Source: Cupriavidus basilensis (lineage in GTDB: Bacteria > Pseudomonadota > Gammaproteobacteria > Burkholderiales > Burkholderiaceae). From it: a DNA stretch of 64,000 nt. The translations under genes and the position numbers were made by a program. Shown here one piece after another: positions 44,641-52,991 of this stretch. The notes below the pieces were generated by a model. The model did no database searches. It saw only the letters and a list, made by a program, of their open reading frames with translations, and had not been told where the DNA came from. The stretch is from the NCBI RefSeq assembly GCF_000876015.1, contig NZ_BBQM01000019.1:124001-188000 (forward strand). The letters are read 5' to 3'. Numbering within the stretch: position 1 is the first letter of the stretch; every line of letters starts with the position of its first letter.

Positions 44641-45627
44641 CTACTCGATCTTCGCGCCCGACGCCTTCACCACGCCCTGCCAGCGCGCGTACTCGGAGCG
44701 GATGAACGCGCCATAGGCTTGCGCCGTGCCGCCGAGCACGTCGACGCCCTGCTCCGCCAGCACCTTGCGCACCGGCGCGCTGGCCAGCACCGCGTTGATC
44801 GCCTGGTTGAGCCTGGCGATCACCGGCGCGGGCGTCCCGGCCGGGGCGACGATGCCCTGCCACGCGGTCGAGGAAAAATCGGTGGACAGCGCCTCGGCCA
44901 CCGTGGGCACGTCCGGCAGCGTGGCCGCGCGGGCGCGCGAAGTCACCGCCAGCGCCTTGAGCCGGCCGTCGCGGATGTAGGGCAAGGCGGTGTTCAGCGT
45001 GGTCGTCATGAACTGCGTCTGCCCCGCAAGCAGGTCGACCAGCGCCGGCGCCGTGCCCTTGTAGGGCACGTGGATGGCCTTCAGCTGCCACATCGACGTG
45101 AGCTGCGCCGACGACAGATGCTCGATGGCGCCCGTGCCCGACGAGCCGTAGTTGAAATGGTCCGGCTGGCTCTTGATCAGCTGCATCAGCTCCTTGAGCG
45201 AATTCACCCGCACCTTGGGATTCACCATCAGCACCAGCGGCATCTCGGCGGTCAGCGCCACCGGCGCGAGGTCGCGCACCGGGTCGTACCCCACGCGCGC
45301 GTAGACCCACGGCGCGATGGTGATCGACGAGGTGTTGTAGAGCACCGTGTAGCCGTCCGGCACGGCCTTGGCGACCGTTTCGGCGGCGATGTTGGCGCCG
45401 GCGCCGGGCCGGTTCTCCACCACGATCGCCTGGCCGAGCTTGTCGCCGAGCGCCTGCCCGATGACGCGCGCGACGATGTCGGTCGGGCCGCCGGGCGCGA
45501 AGCCCACGATCATGCGGATCGGCTTGTTGGGATAGTCGCCCGGCTGGGCGCCCGCGAGGCCGGGCCATAGCGCCGCCGCCGCGCAGGCGAGCGCCGCCAG
45601 CCCCGCGCGCAAGGCTTGCTGGTTCAT
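44641..45627 (-). CDS. Bug-family (TctC) solute receptor of the IclR-linked cluster
   Basis: 328 residues with signal peptide (LAALACAAAALWPGLAGAQP). Bug motifs: YPNKPIRMIVGFAPGGPTDI, VVENRPGAGANIAAETVAKA, then VPYKGTAPALVDLLAGQTQF. It lies 61 bp after the cyclase stop on the same strand, so it is the second gene of that operon and belongs to the IclR-controlled group. It would capture the pathway's substrate in the periplasm, in parallel with the MFS transporter. Ligand unknown. Confidence 0.9.
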   Translation of the reverse strand: MNQQALRAGLAALACAAAALWPGLAGAQPGDYPNKPIRMIVGFAPGGPTDIVARVIGQALGDKLGQAIVVENRPGAGANIAAETVAKAVPDGYTVLYNTSSITIAPWVYARVGYDPVRDLAPVALTAEMPLVLMVNPKVRVNSLKELMQLIKSQPDHFNYGSSGTGAIEHLSSAQLTSMWQLKAIHVPYKGTAPALVDLLAGQTQFMTTTLNTALPYIRDGRLKALAVTSRARAATLPDVPTVAEALSTDFSSTAWQGIVAPAGTPAPVIARLNQAINAVLASAPVRKVLAEQGVDVLGGTAQAYGAFIRSEYARWQGVVKASGAKIE

Positions 45628-45688
45628 TGTTGTCTCCGTCGTTGTTATGGGAATGCGTGTCTGCGGGATGCGCGGGATGCGCGCCGCG

Positions 45689-46732
45689 CTACACGGTCGC
45701 CACCGGCGTCACCGGCGAGCCCACCGCGCCCGGCAGGTACAGCGGCGGCGCGGTCAGCAGGAACGCCGAGCGCCCGCGCGCCTGCAGCCAGTCCGCCAGA
45801 TCGGCCAGCCACCACAGCTCGGCCAGCGGCACGCCCAGCTTGAACAGGCAATGCTGGTGCAGCGGCAGCGCGGGCCGCTGCCCGAGCGTGCTCTCCTGCG
45901 CGGGCAGTCCCTCCACCGCGTAGTTGTCCGCGCAGATCGCGGCCACGCCGCTGTCCGTGATCCATTGCAGCAGCGCGTCGTCGCGCCCGTCGAGCACGCT
46001 CGCGGTGCGGTCGAGCACCTCGATGTCCGGCTCGCGGTTCATGCCGACCAGCACCTCGGTGAAGCCGGTGCGCAGCACCAGCATGTCGCCGGGCGTGACC
46101 GTGATGCGGTCGGCGTCCAGCACGCGCATCAGGTCCTGGTAGCCCACGTAGCGGCGCTCCAGGCCGAAGTGCTTCTTGAGATCGACCAGCACCGCCCTGC
46201 CCTGGATCGCCTTGCGCGCCATGTTGGCCACGCCGAGCGCGTGCGCGCCGTACGGGCCGTCGACGTCCACGTCGCCGTCGGGACGGTAGTCACGCGGGCC
46301 CACCACGTGCTCGTTGGCGCGATAGCCGTTGTAGTAGACCTTCTCCTTCACGCCGTTGCCCATCGCGTCGAAGAACGCGCCGACGTGGGCGAACGAGTCC
46401 CACTGCGTGGAGTACTGCAGCGCGAGCGTGACCTGGTCGTCGCTGAGCACGTCGGTGTTGCGCCCGTCGAGGCGCGCCAGCGGAAAGTTCAGGCACGGGC
46501 AGCCGTCCTGCAGCGTCGGCGACAGCCGCGGCGGATGGCGGCGCGGGTTCAGCACCGCGCCGCCGGGAAAATCGAGCGGCAGGCTCAGGCAGAACGACAG
46601 CCCCTCCGTGACCTCGCCGATGCCGGCCTTGAGCTTTGCCGGCGTCAGCAGGTTCAGCCGCCCCAGTTGGTCGTCCTCGCCGAAATCCCCCCATGTCGAG
46701 CCCTCGGGCCGACGTTTCCATCGCGTTGCCAT
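45689..46732 (-). CDS. Cyclase-family metal-dependent hydrolase
   Basis: 347 residues of the cyclase/kynurenine-formamidase fold. The usual HxGTHxDxPxH metal motif appears in the variant form TQWDSFAHVGAFFD (Asp112 and His116 retained, first His replaced by Gln), and DRITVTPGDMLVLRTGFTEV and the acidic ADNYAVEG follow. Members hydrolyse amides, esters or lactones. The changed first ligand marks a distinct subgroup whose substrates are unclear. It starts the operon with the Bug receptor and shares its promoter region with the CoA ligase. Confidence 0.85.
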   Translation of the reverse strand: MATRWKRRPEGSTWGDFGEDDQLGRLNLLTPAKLKAGIGEVTEGLSFCLSLPLDFPGGAVLNPRRHPPRLSPTLQDGCPCLNFPLARLDGRNTDVLSDDQVTLALQYSTQWDSFAHVGAFFDAMGNGVKEKVYYNGYRANEHVVGPRDYRPDGDVDVDGPYGAHALGVANMARKAIQGRAVLVDLKKHFGLERRYVGYQDLMRVLDADRITVTPGDMLVLRTGFTEVLVGMNREPDIEVLDRTASVLDGRDDALLQWITDSGVAAICADNYAVEGLPAQESTLGQRPALPLHQHCLFKLGVPLAELWWLADLADWLQARGRSAFLLTAPPLYLPGAVGSPVTPVATV

Positions 46733-46803
46733 TCCACTGTCCCCTATGTCGTTTTCGTGTGGCCGGCGTGCGGGCGGCGACATGCCGCCCGTGCCAAAAC
46801 CGC

Positions 46804-46866
46804 TTCCGAATTCTAATCCCACACCTTACAATGTCAACCTGCTGATTAATTATTCAACCTGTTGAA
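46804..46866. promoter_or_regulatory. Bidirectional promoter-operator, cyclase | CoA ligase
   Basis: Minus strand: TTGACA (46832-46837), 16-bp spacer, TAGAAT (46810-46815), driving the cyclase operon. Plus strand: TACAAT (46827-46832), with a weak -35 TTCCGA at 46804-46809 17 bp upstream, driving the ligase operon. Directly after the plus -10 lie two dyads, GTCAAC-CT-GCTGAT (46833-46846) and the perfect TTCAAC-CT-GTTGAA (46853-46866), starting 20 bp apart. The same module recurs at 50628-50684. Likely IclR sites that block both promoters. Confidence 0.75.
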
Positions 46867-46889
46867 TTTATAGAGACCTGGAGACGAAT

Positions 46890-48386
46890 GTGATTTCACG
46901 CCTGATGCGCCTCGCCGACGAGCGGCCCGACACCCCGTTCCTGCTGTTCGAAGACCAGCAGTGGAGCTTTGGCGCCGTGGCCGGCGTCGCGCGGCGCGGC
47001 GCCACCTGGCTCGACCAGCTCGGCGTGCAGCCGGGCGACCGCGTGGTGCTGGCGATCGGCAACCGGCCGCTGTTCCTGTTCGCGTGGTTCGCGCTGCTCG
47101 CGCGCGGCGCCGTGGCGGTGCCGGTCAGCCACGACATGTTCGGCGAGCCGCTGCGCTACGTGGTGCGGCAGAGCGAATCCCGCTTCCTGCTGTGCGAGGC
47201 CGGCGAGCGCGCGCGCTTCGAGGAAGACACCCGCGACTGCGCCGTCGGCGTGCTCGCCTTCGCCGACGAGGCCGCGTTCCTCGCCGCCACCGATGCCTGC
47301 GCGCCGGCGCCCGTCGCCGGCATGGCGGCCGCCGCGCCCGCCGCCATCCTCTATACCTCCGGCACCACCGGCCAGCCCAAGGGCGTGGTGATCCCGAACC
47401 GCTCGTACCTCGCCGCCGGCGAAAAGGTCACGCAGGCGATCGGCATCACGCAGGACGACCGCATCCTCACCTTCCTGCCGCTGCACCACGCCAACCCGCA
47501 GATGTACTCGGTCATGTCCGCGCTGACGGTGGGCTGCAGCATCGCCATCGTGGCGAAATTCTCGGCATCGCGGTTCCTGCAGCAGGCCGCGCGGTACCAG
47601 GCCACCGGCTTCACCTACGTCGGCACCGTGCTCAGCATCCTGGCCAAGGAATGGAGCGAGCCGGTGCGCAGCAGCCTGCGCTGGTGCGTGGGCGGCGGCG
47701 CGCCGCGCGCGGTGTGGGAACGCCTCGACGGCCTGCTGCCGGTGACGGTGCACGAGCTGTACGGCATGACCGAGACCGGCGGGCTCGTCACCATCAACGC
47801 GGGCGGGCGCTATCGCTTCGGCTCCGTGGGCGCCGCCCGCGACGACTTCGACGTGGCGGTGCTCGGCGACGACGACCGCGTGCTGCCGCCGGGGCGCACC
47901 GGCGAGATCGCGGTGCGCCCGCGCGAGCCGTTCGTGATGACCACCGGCTATTTCCGCAAACCCGAGGAAACGCTCGCCGCGCTCGGCAACCTGTGGTTCC
48001 ACACAGGCGACCTCGGCCGCTTCGACGACGACGGCTTCCTCTATTTCGAAGGCCGCAAGAAGGAACTGATCCGCCGCGGCGGCGAGATGATCTCGCCGGT
48101 GGAGATCGAGCTCGCCGCGCTCAGGTTCGCCCACGTCGCCGACTGCGCGGCGGTGGGCGTGGCCGACGAGATCCTCGAGGAAGAGGTCAAGCTCGTGGTG
48201 GTGCGCCGCGACGGCTTCGATGCCGCCGAGCTGCTGTCGCACCTGCGCGGCGCGCTGCCGCGCCACATGGTGCCGCGCTATCTCGACTTCGTCGCCGAGA
48301 TCCCCAAGACGCCGACGCAGAAGGTGCAGCGCTTCCGCCTGCCGAAGAACTCCGCGGCGACCATCGACCTCAAGGCCGCGGGTTGA
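46890..48386 (+). CDS. AMP-binding acyl/aryl-CoA ligase
   Basis: 498 residues of the ANL superfamily. P-loop ILYTSGTTGQPKGVV at 153-167, YGMTETGG near 290, HTGDLGRFDDDGFLYFEGRK near 372 and the hinge/lysine region KELIRRGGEMISPVEIE; the C-terminal catalytic lysine is in PKTPTQKVQRFRL. It activates a carboxylic acid to its CoA thioester at the cost of ATP. The start is GTG at 46890, with GGAG 6 nt upstream. It is followed by iclR after 62 bp, presumably one transcript, and shares the bidirectional operator with the cyclase. Confidence 0.92.
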   Translation: MISRLMRLADERPDTPFLLFEDQQWSFGAVAGVARRGATWLDQLGVQPGDRVVLAIGNRPLFLFAWFALLARGAVAVPVSHDMFGEPLRYVVRQSESRFLLCEAGERARFEEDTRDCAVGVLAFADEAAFLAATDACAPAPVAGMAAAAPAAILYTSGTTGQPKGVVIPNRSYLAAGEKVTQAIGITQDDRILTFLPLHHANPQMYSVMSALTVGCSIAIVAKFSASRFLQQAARYQATGFTYVGTVLSILAKEWSEPVRSSLRWCVGGGAPRAVWERLDGLLPVTVHELYGMTETGGLVTINAGGRYRFGSVGAARDDFDVAVLGDDDRVLPPGRTGEIAVRPREPFVMTTGYFRKPEETLAALGNLWFHTGDLGRFDDDGFLYFEGRKKELIRRGGEMISPVEIELAALRFAHVADCAAVGVADEILEEEVKLVVVRRDGFDAAELLSHLRGALPRHMVPRYLDFVAEIPKTPTQKVQRFRLPKNSAATIDLKAAG

Positions 48387-48448
48387 GGTCAAGGCAGCGG
48401 GCTAACAAGCGCTATCATTCCGCCATCCCATTTCCGCCATATACGCCC

Positions 48449-49198
48449 ATGACCGTACCCGCAGCCGGCCGCACCCTCGACATCATCGAAATCTTCGCGC
48501 GCGAGCGCCGCCCGATGTCGGTGTCGACGATCGCCAAGGCTACCGACATGCCGCTTTCGAGCTGCCACGGCCTGGTCAAGACGCTCGAGTCCCGCGGCTA
48601 CCTGATGGAGAGCAAGACCCAGGGCGGGTACTACATGACCCGCCTGCTCGGCCACCTGGTGCGCGCGATCGAGGAATTCGACCCGCTGCCGGGCTGGATC
48701 GTGCCGGGCCTGGCGGAGATGCGCGACCAGTGCCTGGAGACGGTGGTGCTGGCCAAGCTGACCGGCGACAACGCCTCCTACGTCGAAGTGCTGGAGAGCG
48801 AGCAGAGCATCCGCTTCATCGTGCGCGTGGGCGACACGCGCCCGCTCTATGCCAGCGCGGTCGGCAAGGCGCTGCTCGGCGCCATGCCCGACGACGAGCG
48901 CGACGCGATGATCGACGGCATCGCCTTCACCCGGCGCGGCAAGAAATCGATCACCTCGCGCGCGGCGCTGCTCAAGGATCTCGAAACCAGCCGCGCGCGC
49001 GGCTGGTACATGACCGCCGGCGAATACTTCGACGACGTGAGCGCCGTCGCCGACGCCATGCGCATCGGCAAGGAATACTACGCGGTGGCCATCGCCGGCC
49101 CGTCGGCGCGCATCGAGGCGGCGCTGGACAAGCACGTCAAGCTGATCACGGCATTCACCCGGAACTGGCGCGCGTCGTTCGATACCCGGGGCGGCTGA
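48449..49198 (+). CDS. IclR-family transcriptional regulator
   Basis: 249 residues: winged helix at about 10-65 (GRTLDIIEIFARERRPMSVS, TIAKATDMPLSSCHGLVKTL) and an IclR effector domain (about 75-245) with YASAVGKALLGAM and a ligand-pocket region around GEYFDDVSAVADAMRIGKEY. It lies in the ligase operon, inside the group of six genes that share two identical-design operators, so it is the obvious candidate to bind them and autoregulate. The ATG at 48449 has no clear ribosome site. Whether it represses or activates is not visible, but operators over the start points suggest repression. Confidence 0.93.
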   Translation: MTVPAAGRTLDIIEIFARERRPMSVSTIAKATDMPLSSCHGLVKTLESRGYLMESKTQGGYYMTRLLGHLVRAIEEFDPLPGWIVPGLAEMRDQCLETVVLAKLTGDNASYVEVLESEQSIRFIVRVGDTRPLYASAVGKALLGAMPDDERDAMIDGIAFTRRGKKSITSRAALLKDLETSRARGWYMTAGEYFDDVSAVADAMRIGKEYYAVAIAGPSARIEAALDKHVKLITAFTRNWRASFDTRGG

Positions 49199-49289
49199 GG
49201 CGCCCCCGCGCCTGCCTCCGAGGGAGAAGCAGGCTGGCGGCATCGCGCCGCCATTGCTTCGGACCCATTGCCCGGACCTTACTTGATCA

Positions 49290-50552
49290 TCACTCGGCGG
49301 ACGCCGGCGCCACCTCGCGGCTGCCGCCCAGATCCGTCCCCCGCGTCTCGGGCAGCAGCGTCGCCGCGATCAGCACCAGCACGTAGGCGCCGCCCGCGAA
49401 CGCGCCGATCGCCGCCGCCAGGCCGATGCGCTCGCTCAGATGCCCCACCAGCGTCGGGAACAGCGCGCCCACGGCACGGCCGAAGCTGTAGGCGAAGCCC
49501 TGCCCGCTGGCCCGCACCGAGGCCGGGAACAGCTCGGTCAGGAACGAGCCGAGCCCACTGTAGATGCCCGACGCGGCAAACCCCAGCGGAAAGCCCAGCA
49601 CCAGCATCTGGCCGTTGGTGATGTCGTACTGGCTGTAGAACCAGATCGACAGCCCGGACAGCACCGTGAACACGTAGAGGTTGGCGCGCCGGCCCCACCA
49701 GTCGGTCAGGTAGGCGCCGACGATGTAGCCGGCGAACGAGCCCACGATCACCACCATCAGGTAGCCGCCCGTGTCGAGCACGGACAGGTGGTACTTGGTC
49801 CGCAGGAACGTCGGCAGCCAGATCGTGATCGCGTAGTAGCCGCCCTGCACGCCGGTGCACAGCAGCGAGGTCAGCAGCGTGGTGCGCAGCAGCGCCGGCG
49901 AGAAGATGCGGTGGAACGGCACCGACTCCCCGCGCGCCGCGGCCAGCGCGCGCGCGTTGGCCGACACGCGCGGCTCCGGCACGTGCTTGCGGATGTAGAA
50001 CACCAGCAGCGCCGGCAGGATGCCGATCCAGAACAGGATGCGCCACGCCAGCGCCTCCGGCACCAGCGAGTAGACCACCGTATAGGCGATGGCCGAGATG
50101 CCCCAGCCCACCGCCCACGCGCTCTGCACCGTGCCCACCGCCTTGCCGCGGTGCTCGCCGCGCACGATCTCGCCCATCAGCACCGAGCCCACCGCCCACT
50201 CGCCGCCGAAGCCCAGGCCCTGCAGCGCGCGCAGCACGAACGCCTGCTCGAAGTTCTGCGCGAAGCCGAGCAGCAAGGTGCACACGGAGAACCACAGGAT
50301 CGTCCACTGCATCACGCGCACGCGGCCGTAGCGGTCCGCCAGGATGCCGGCGACCCAGCCGCCCAGCGCCGACACCAGCAGCGTGACGGTGCCCAGCATG
50401 CCGGCCTGGGTGCGGTCGATGTGCCAGAGCGACATGAACGTGCCGAGCACGAACGTAAACATCATGAAATCCACGCCGTCCAGCGCCCATCCGCCGAACG
50501 CCGCCACAAAGGTGCGCCGTTCGTCCTTGCCGAGTTCTCGGTACCACTTCAT
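49290..50552 (-). CDS. MFS transporter, aromatic acid/H+ symporter-like
   Basis: 420 residues with 12 predicted membrane helices. DGVDFMMFTFVLGTFMSLWH in helix 1 and the loop 2-3 signature GWVAGILADRYGRVRVMQWT are intact. Another conserved stretch is GLGFGGEWAVGSVLMGEIVR. This arrangement fits the aromatic acid/H+ symporter family, which imports benzoate-like or other carboxylates. It diverges from the acyl-CoA dehydrogenase with the second copy of the bidirectional operator between. Its start at 50552 is 98 bp from the operator, just as the cyclase start is from its copy. Confidence 0.9.
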   Translation of the reverse strand: MKWYRELGKDERRTFVAAFGGWALDGVDFMMFTFVLGTFMSLWHIDRTQAGMLGTVTLLVSALGGWVAGILADRYGRVRVMQWTILWFSVCTLLLGFAQNFEQAFVLRALQGLGFGGEWAVGSVLMGEIVRGEHRGKAVGTVQSAWAVGWGISAIAYTVVYSLVPEALAWRILFWIGILPALLVFYIRKHVPEPRVSANARALAAARGESVPFHRIFSPALLRTTLLTSLLCTGVQGGYYAITIWLPTFLRTKYHLSVLDTGGYLMVVIVGSFAGYIVGAYLTDWWGRRANLYVFTVLSGLSIWFYSQYDITNGQMLVLGFPLGFAASGIYSGLGSFLTELFPASVRASGQGFAYSFGRAVGALFPTLVGHLSERIGLAAAIGAFAGGAYVLVLIAATLLPETRGTDLGGSREVAPASAE

Positions 50553-50627
50553 CGTTGTCTCCGGTCTTTCTTGTGAATTCTTCTGTCTTCTGGATTGCGC
50601 GCGGTGCCACGCCGGGCGCTTGCGCCA

Positions 50628-50684
50628 ATTCTACGACCGGCCTGTATAATGTCAACCAGACGAATATAGTTTCAACATACTGAA
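50628..50684. promoter_or_regulatory. Bidirectional promoter-operator, MFS | acyl-CoA dehydrogenase
   Basis: Minus strand: TTGACA (50650-50655), 16-bp spacer, TAGAAT (50628-50633), driving the MFS gene. Plus strand: perfect TATAAT (50645-50650), driving the dehydrogenase; a TTGCGC at 50620 is 19 bp upstream. Dyads GTCAAC-CA-GACGAA (50651-50664) and TTCAAC-AT-ACTGAA (50671-50684) follow, again 20 bp apart. Spacing of every element equals that at 46810-46866; from the plus -10 through AGAGA, 33 of 48 bases match without gaps. Confidence 0.75.
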
Positions 50685-50713
50685 TACACAGAGAACAAGT
50701 ACAGGAGGCAACG

Positions 50714-51853
50714 ATGCAGGAAAACCGCAACAAGCTGTGGCAGGACATGGTCGAGCCGGCCTTCGTCGACGCGCTGCGCGCGCTGGTCGCGGCGCATGTC
50801 GAACCGAACGCCGCCGCCATCGACGCGCAGGACGTCTACCCCGTGGCGGAGATCCGCGCGCTGGCGCGCGCGGGCTACAACAGCATCTGCCTGCCGGCCG
50901 AGTTCGGCGGGCGCGGCAGCTACCGGCACGCGCTGGCGGTGTTCGAGGAGGTGTCCTACGCCAGCGCGGCGGTCGGCATCAGTCTGATCACGATCCTGCA
51001 GGCGCAGACCATCCTGCACCTGTTCGGCAACGAAGCGCTCCGCCGGCGCTACCTGCCGCGCTTCGCCGAGGGGCTGATCTCGGCCTACGCGCTGACGGAG
51101 GCCAACCACGGCAGCGACATCCGCTCGCTCGACACCAAGGCGCGCCGCGTCGGCGACGAATGGCTGCTCACCGGCGAGAAATCGTTCATCACCTCGGGGT
51201 CCGCCGCCGAGTTCTTCATCATCCTGGCGCAGACCGAGACCGGCGTGTCGGCGTTCGCGCTGCCGGGCGACACCCGCGGGCTGTCCACCTACGTCGGCGC
51301 GAATTCGGCCACCTTCGGCCTGCGCAACGGCCCGCACGTGAACCTCGTGCTCGACGGCTGCCGCCTGCCGCTCGACCATCTCATCGGCACCGAAGGCAAG
51401 GGCGTGCGCGCGGCCGTGACCACGCTCAACTATTCGCGCACGATGGCCGCCGGCATCAGCCTCGGCATCGCCCGCGCCGCGTTCGACAAATCGCTCGCGC
51501 ACGCGCGCCAGCGCAAGGTGTTCGACAGCACCGTGTTCGACAAGCAGGGCATCCAGTGGTATTTCGCCGACATGCTCACCCGCATCGACGCGGCGCGGCT
51601 GCTGACCTACCGCGCCGCGCAGGCGCTCGACACCGGCGCGGACGTGCCGCGCCTGTCGAGCGAGGCCAAGCTGATGGCCGCCGCGCTGGCCACCGAGGTG
51701 GCCGGCACCGCGATCCAGATCTGCGGCGCCTACGGCGTGATGGAAAACTCGCCCTACGGCCGCTACCTGCGCGACGCCAAGGCGTACGAGATCGCCGGTG
51801 GCGCGTCGGAGATCCTGCGCAACACGATCGGCAAGGCCCTGATGGAATACTGA
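50714..51853 (+). CDS. Acyl-CoA dehydrogenase
   Basis: 379 residues of the flavin acyl-CoA dehydrogenase fold: N-terminal helices, the beta domain with YALTEANHGSDIRSLDTKAR and GEKSFITSGSAAEFFIILAQ (FAD contacts), and the C-terminal helices with AKLMAAALATEVAGTAIQIC, then GGASEILRNTIG. The catalytic base Glu of the usual YEGTSEI is Gly here, so the base, if any, lies elsewhere, as in the isovaleryl-CoA type. It dehydrogenates an acyl-CoA and passes electrons to ETF. AGGAGG precedes the ATG by 6 nt. Regulated from the shared operator. Confidence 0.93.
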   Translation: MQENRNKLWQDMVEPAFVDALRALVAAHVEPNAAAIDAQDVYPVAEIRALARAGYNSICLPAEFGGRGSYRHALAVFEEVSYASAAVGISLITILQAQTILHLFGNEALRRRYLPRFAEGLISAYALTEANHGSDIRSLDTKARRVGDEWLLTGEKSFITSGSAAEFFIILAQTETGVSAFALPGDTRGLSTYVGANSATFGLRNGPHVNLVLDGCRLPLDHLIGTEGKGVRAAVTTLNYSRTMAAGISLGIARAAFDKSLAHARQRKVFDSTVFDKQGIQWYFADMLTRIDAARLLTYRAAQALDTGADVPRLSSEAKLMAAALATEVAGTAIQICGAYGVMENSPYGRYLRDAKAYEIAGGASEILRNTIGKALMEY

Positions 51854-51874
51854 CGCGGGACGGCGCGCGCATGC

Positions 51875-51895
51875 GCGGCGGCGCGTTGCCGCCGC
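51875..51895. terminator. Hairpin between convergent ACAD and foldase genes
   Basis: GCGGCGGC pairs with GCCGCCGC across GCGTT, in the 46-bp gap between two convergent stop codons. No U run on either side. Probably a weak or Rho-assisted barrier. Confidence 0.35.
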
Positions 51896-51899
51896 CGCG

Positions 51900-52991
51900 T
51901 CACGGCGCGGCCGGCTGGTCCTGGCCCGCGCGGTCGTACACCTTGCCGTATACCGTGTCGCGCACGTAGGCGCGCAGGGCCTCGCCGGGGTCGGCGAACG
52001 ACTGCGCCCGCAGCCGTTCCAGCTGCTGCTGCCGGTCGGCGTCCGCGAGGCCGGGGAACTGCTCGACCTGCGCGCGCTGGCGGGCATAGTCGCGGTAGCG
52101 GTCCTGCCACGACTGGTCGGCCTGCGCCTGCTGCTGGTAGCGCTGCGCGACCTCGGCGCCGTGGGACTGCGCCAGCGCCGCGGCGATGTCCTGCGCGCTG
52201 CGCCCCTCGGCCTGCAGCCTGCCGATGGTCTCGCCGATCTGCTGCGGGCGGGCGCTGTCGGCGCGCACCGCGCGGGCGTCATCGGGCAGCCGGCTGTCGA
52301 GCGCGGCCAGCCGCTGCCGGCGCTGCGCCGCGTCGAGGCCGGGCTGCGCGGCCACCTCCAGCCGCTCGAGCATGGCCGCGTCGTAGGCCTCCTCCGCGTC
52401 GAACCAGATCGCCGCCACGTCGGGCAGATGGCGCTGGCGCGCGGCGCGGCGCGCGTCCCACAACCGGCGCAACCGGGCCACCTGGACCGCCGACAGCGCG
52501 TCGGCATCGTCGCCCGGCTGTCCCTGGCCCGCGTCCGCCGCGCCGGCATGGACCTCGGCGAGATAACCGCGATAGCGCTGCCACAGCTGCCATGCCTGCG
52601 TCGCGGCCGGCTCGGGCACGCGTGCGCGGATGTCGGCGCGCACGAGCGCATCGAGCGCGCCGGCGTCGCCGGCATCGTGGGCGGCGGACAGGAAATAGTC
52701 GAAATAGCCGCGCAGGGCGCGGCTTGCGTGCAGGTTGCCGCGCGCGTCCGCCGCCAGGCCCGCGGGCACGTCCACGCCGGCCAGCGACGGCAACTGCGCC
52801 GGCACGCCGGCCGCCGCGCCGGATGCGGACATGGCATCGGGCGGCCCGCCCGGCGCCACGCCGGCGGCCACCGGCGCGGCGGCCGGCACCTGTGCCGGCG
52901 GCATCGTCATCCAGTAGATGGCGCCGCCCAGCGCGCAGCCGGGCAGCGCCATCCACCACCAGCCCGGCCAGCGCCGCTCAAAGGCGCGCAT
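51900..52991 (-). CDS. lifO: Lipase-specific foldase (LifO/Lif chaperone)
   Basis: 363 residues. An N-terminal membrane anchor (about 7-24, WWWMALPGCALGGAIYW) followed by an Ala/Pro linker. Then the helical foldase domain, with LPSLAGVDVPAGLAADARGN (the RXXFDY-type steric foldase region appears as ALRGYFDYFLSAAHD) and a repetitive helical body to residue 363. It folds the secreted lipase in the periplasm. Its start overlaps the lipase stop by 14 bp, so the two are translated together. ATG at 52991. Confidence 0.93.
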   Translation of the reverse strand: MRAFERRWPGWWWMALPGCALGGAIYWMTMPPAQVPAAAPVAAGVAPGGPPDAMSASGAAAGVPAQLPSLAGVDVPAGLAADARGNLHASRALRGYFDYFLSAAHDAGDAGALDALVRADIRARVPEPAATQAWQLWQRYRGYLAEVHAGAADAGQGQPGDDADALSAVQVARLRRLWDARRAARQRHLPDVAAIWFDAEEAYDAAMLERLEVAAQPGLDAAQRRQRLAALDSRLPDDARAVRADSARPQQIGETIGRLQAEGRSAQDIAAALAQSHGAEVAQRYQQQAQADQSWQDRYRDYARQRAQVEQFPGLADADRQQQLERLRAQSFADPGEALRAYVRDTVYGKVYDRAGQDQPAAP

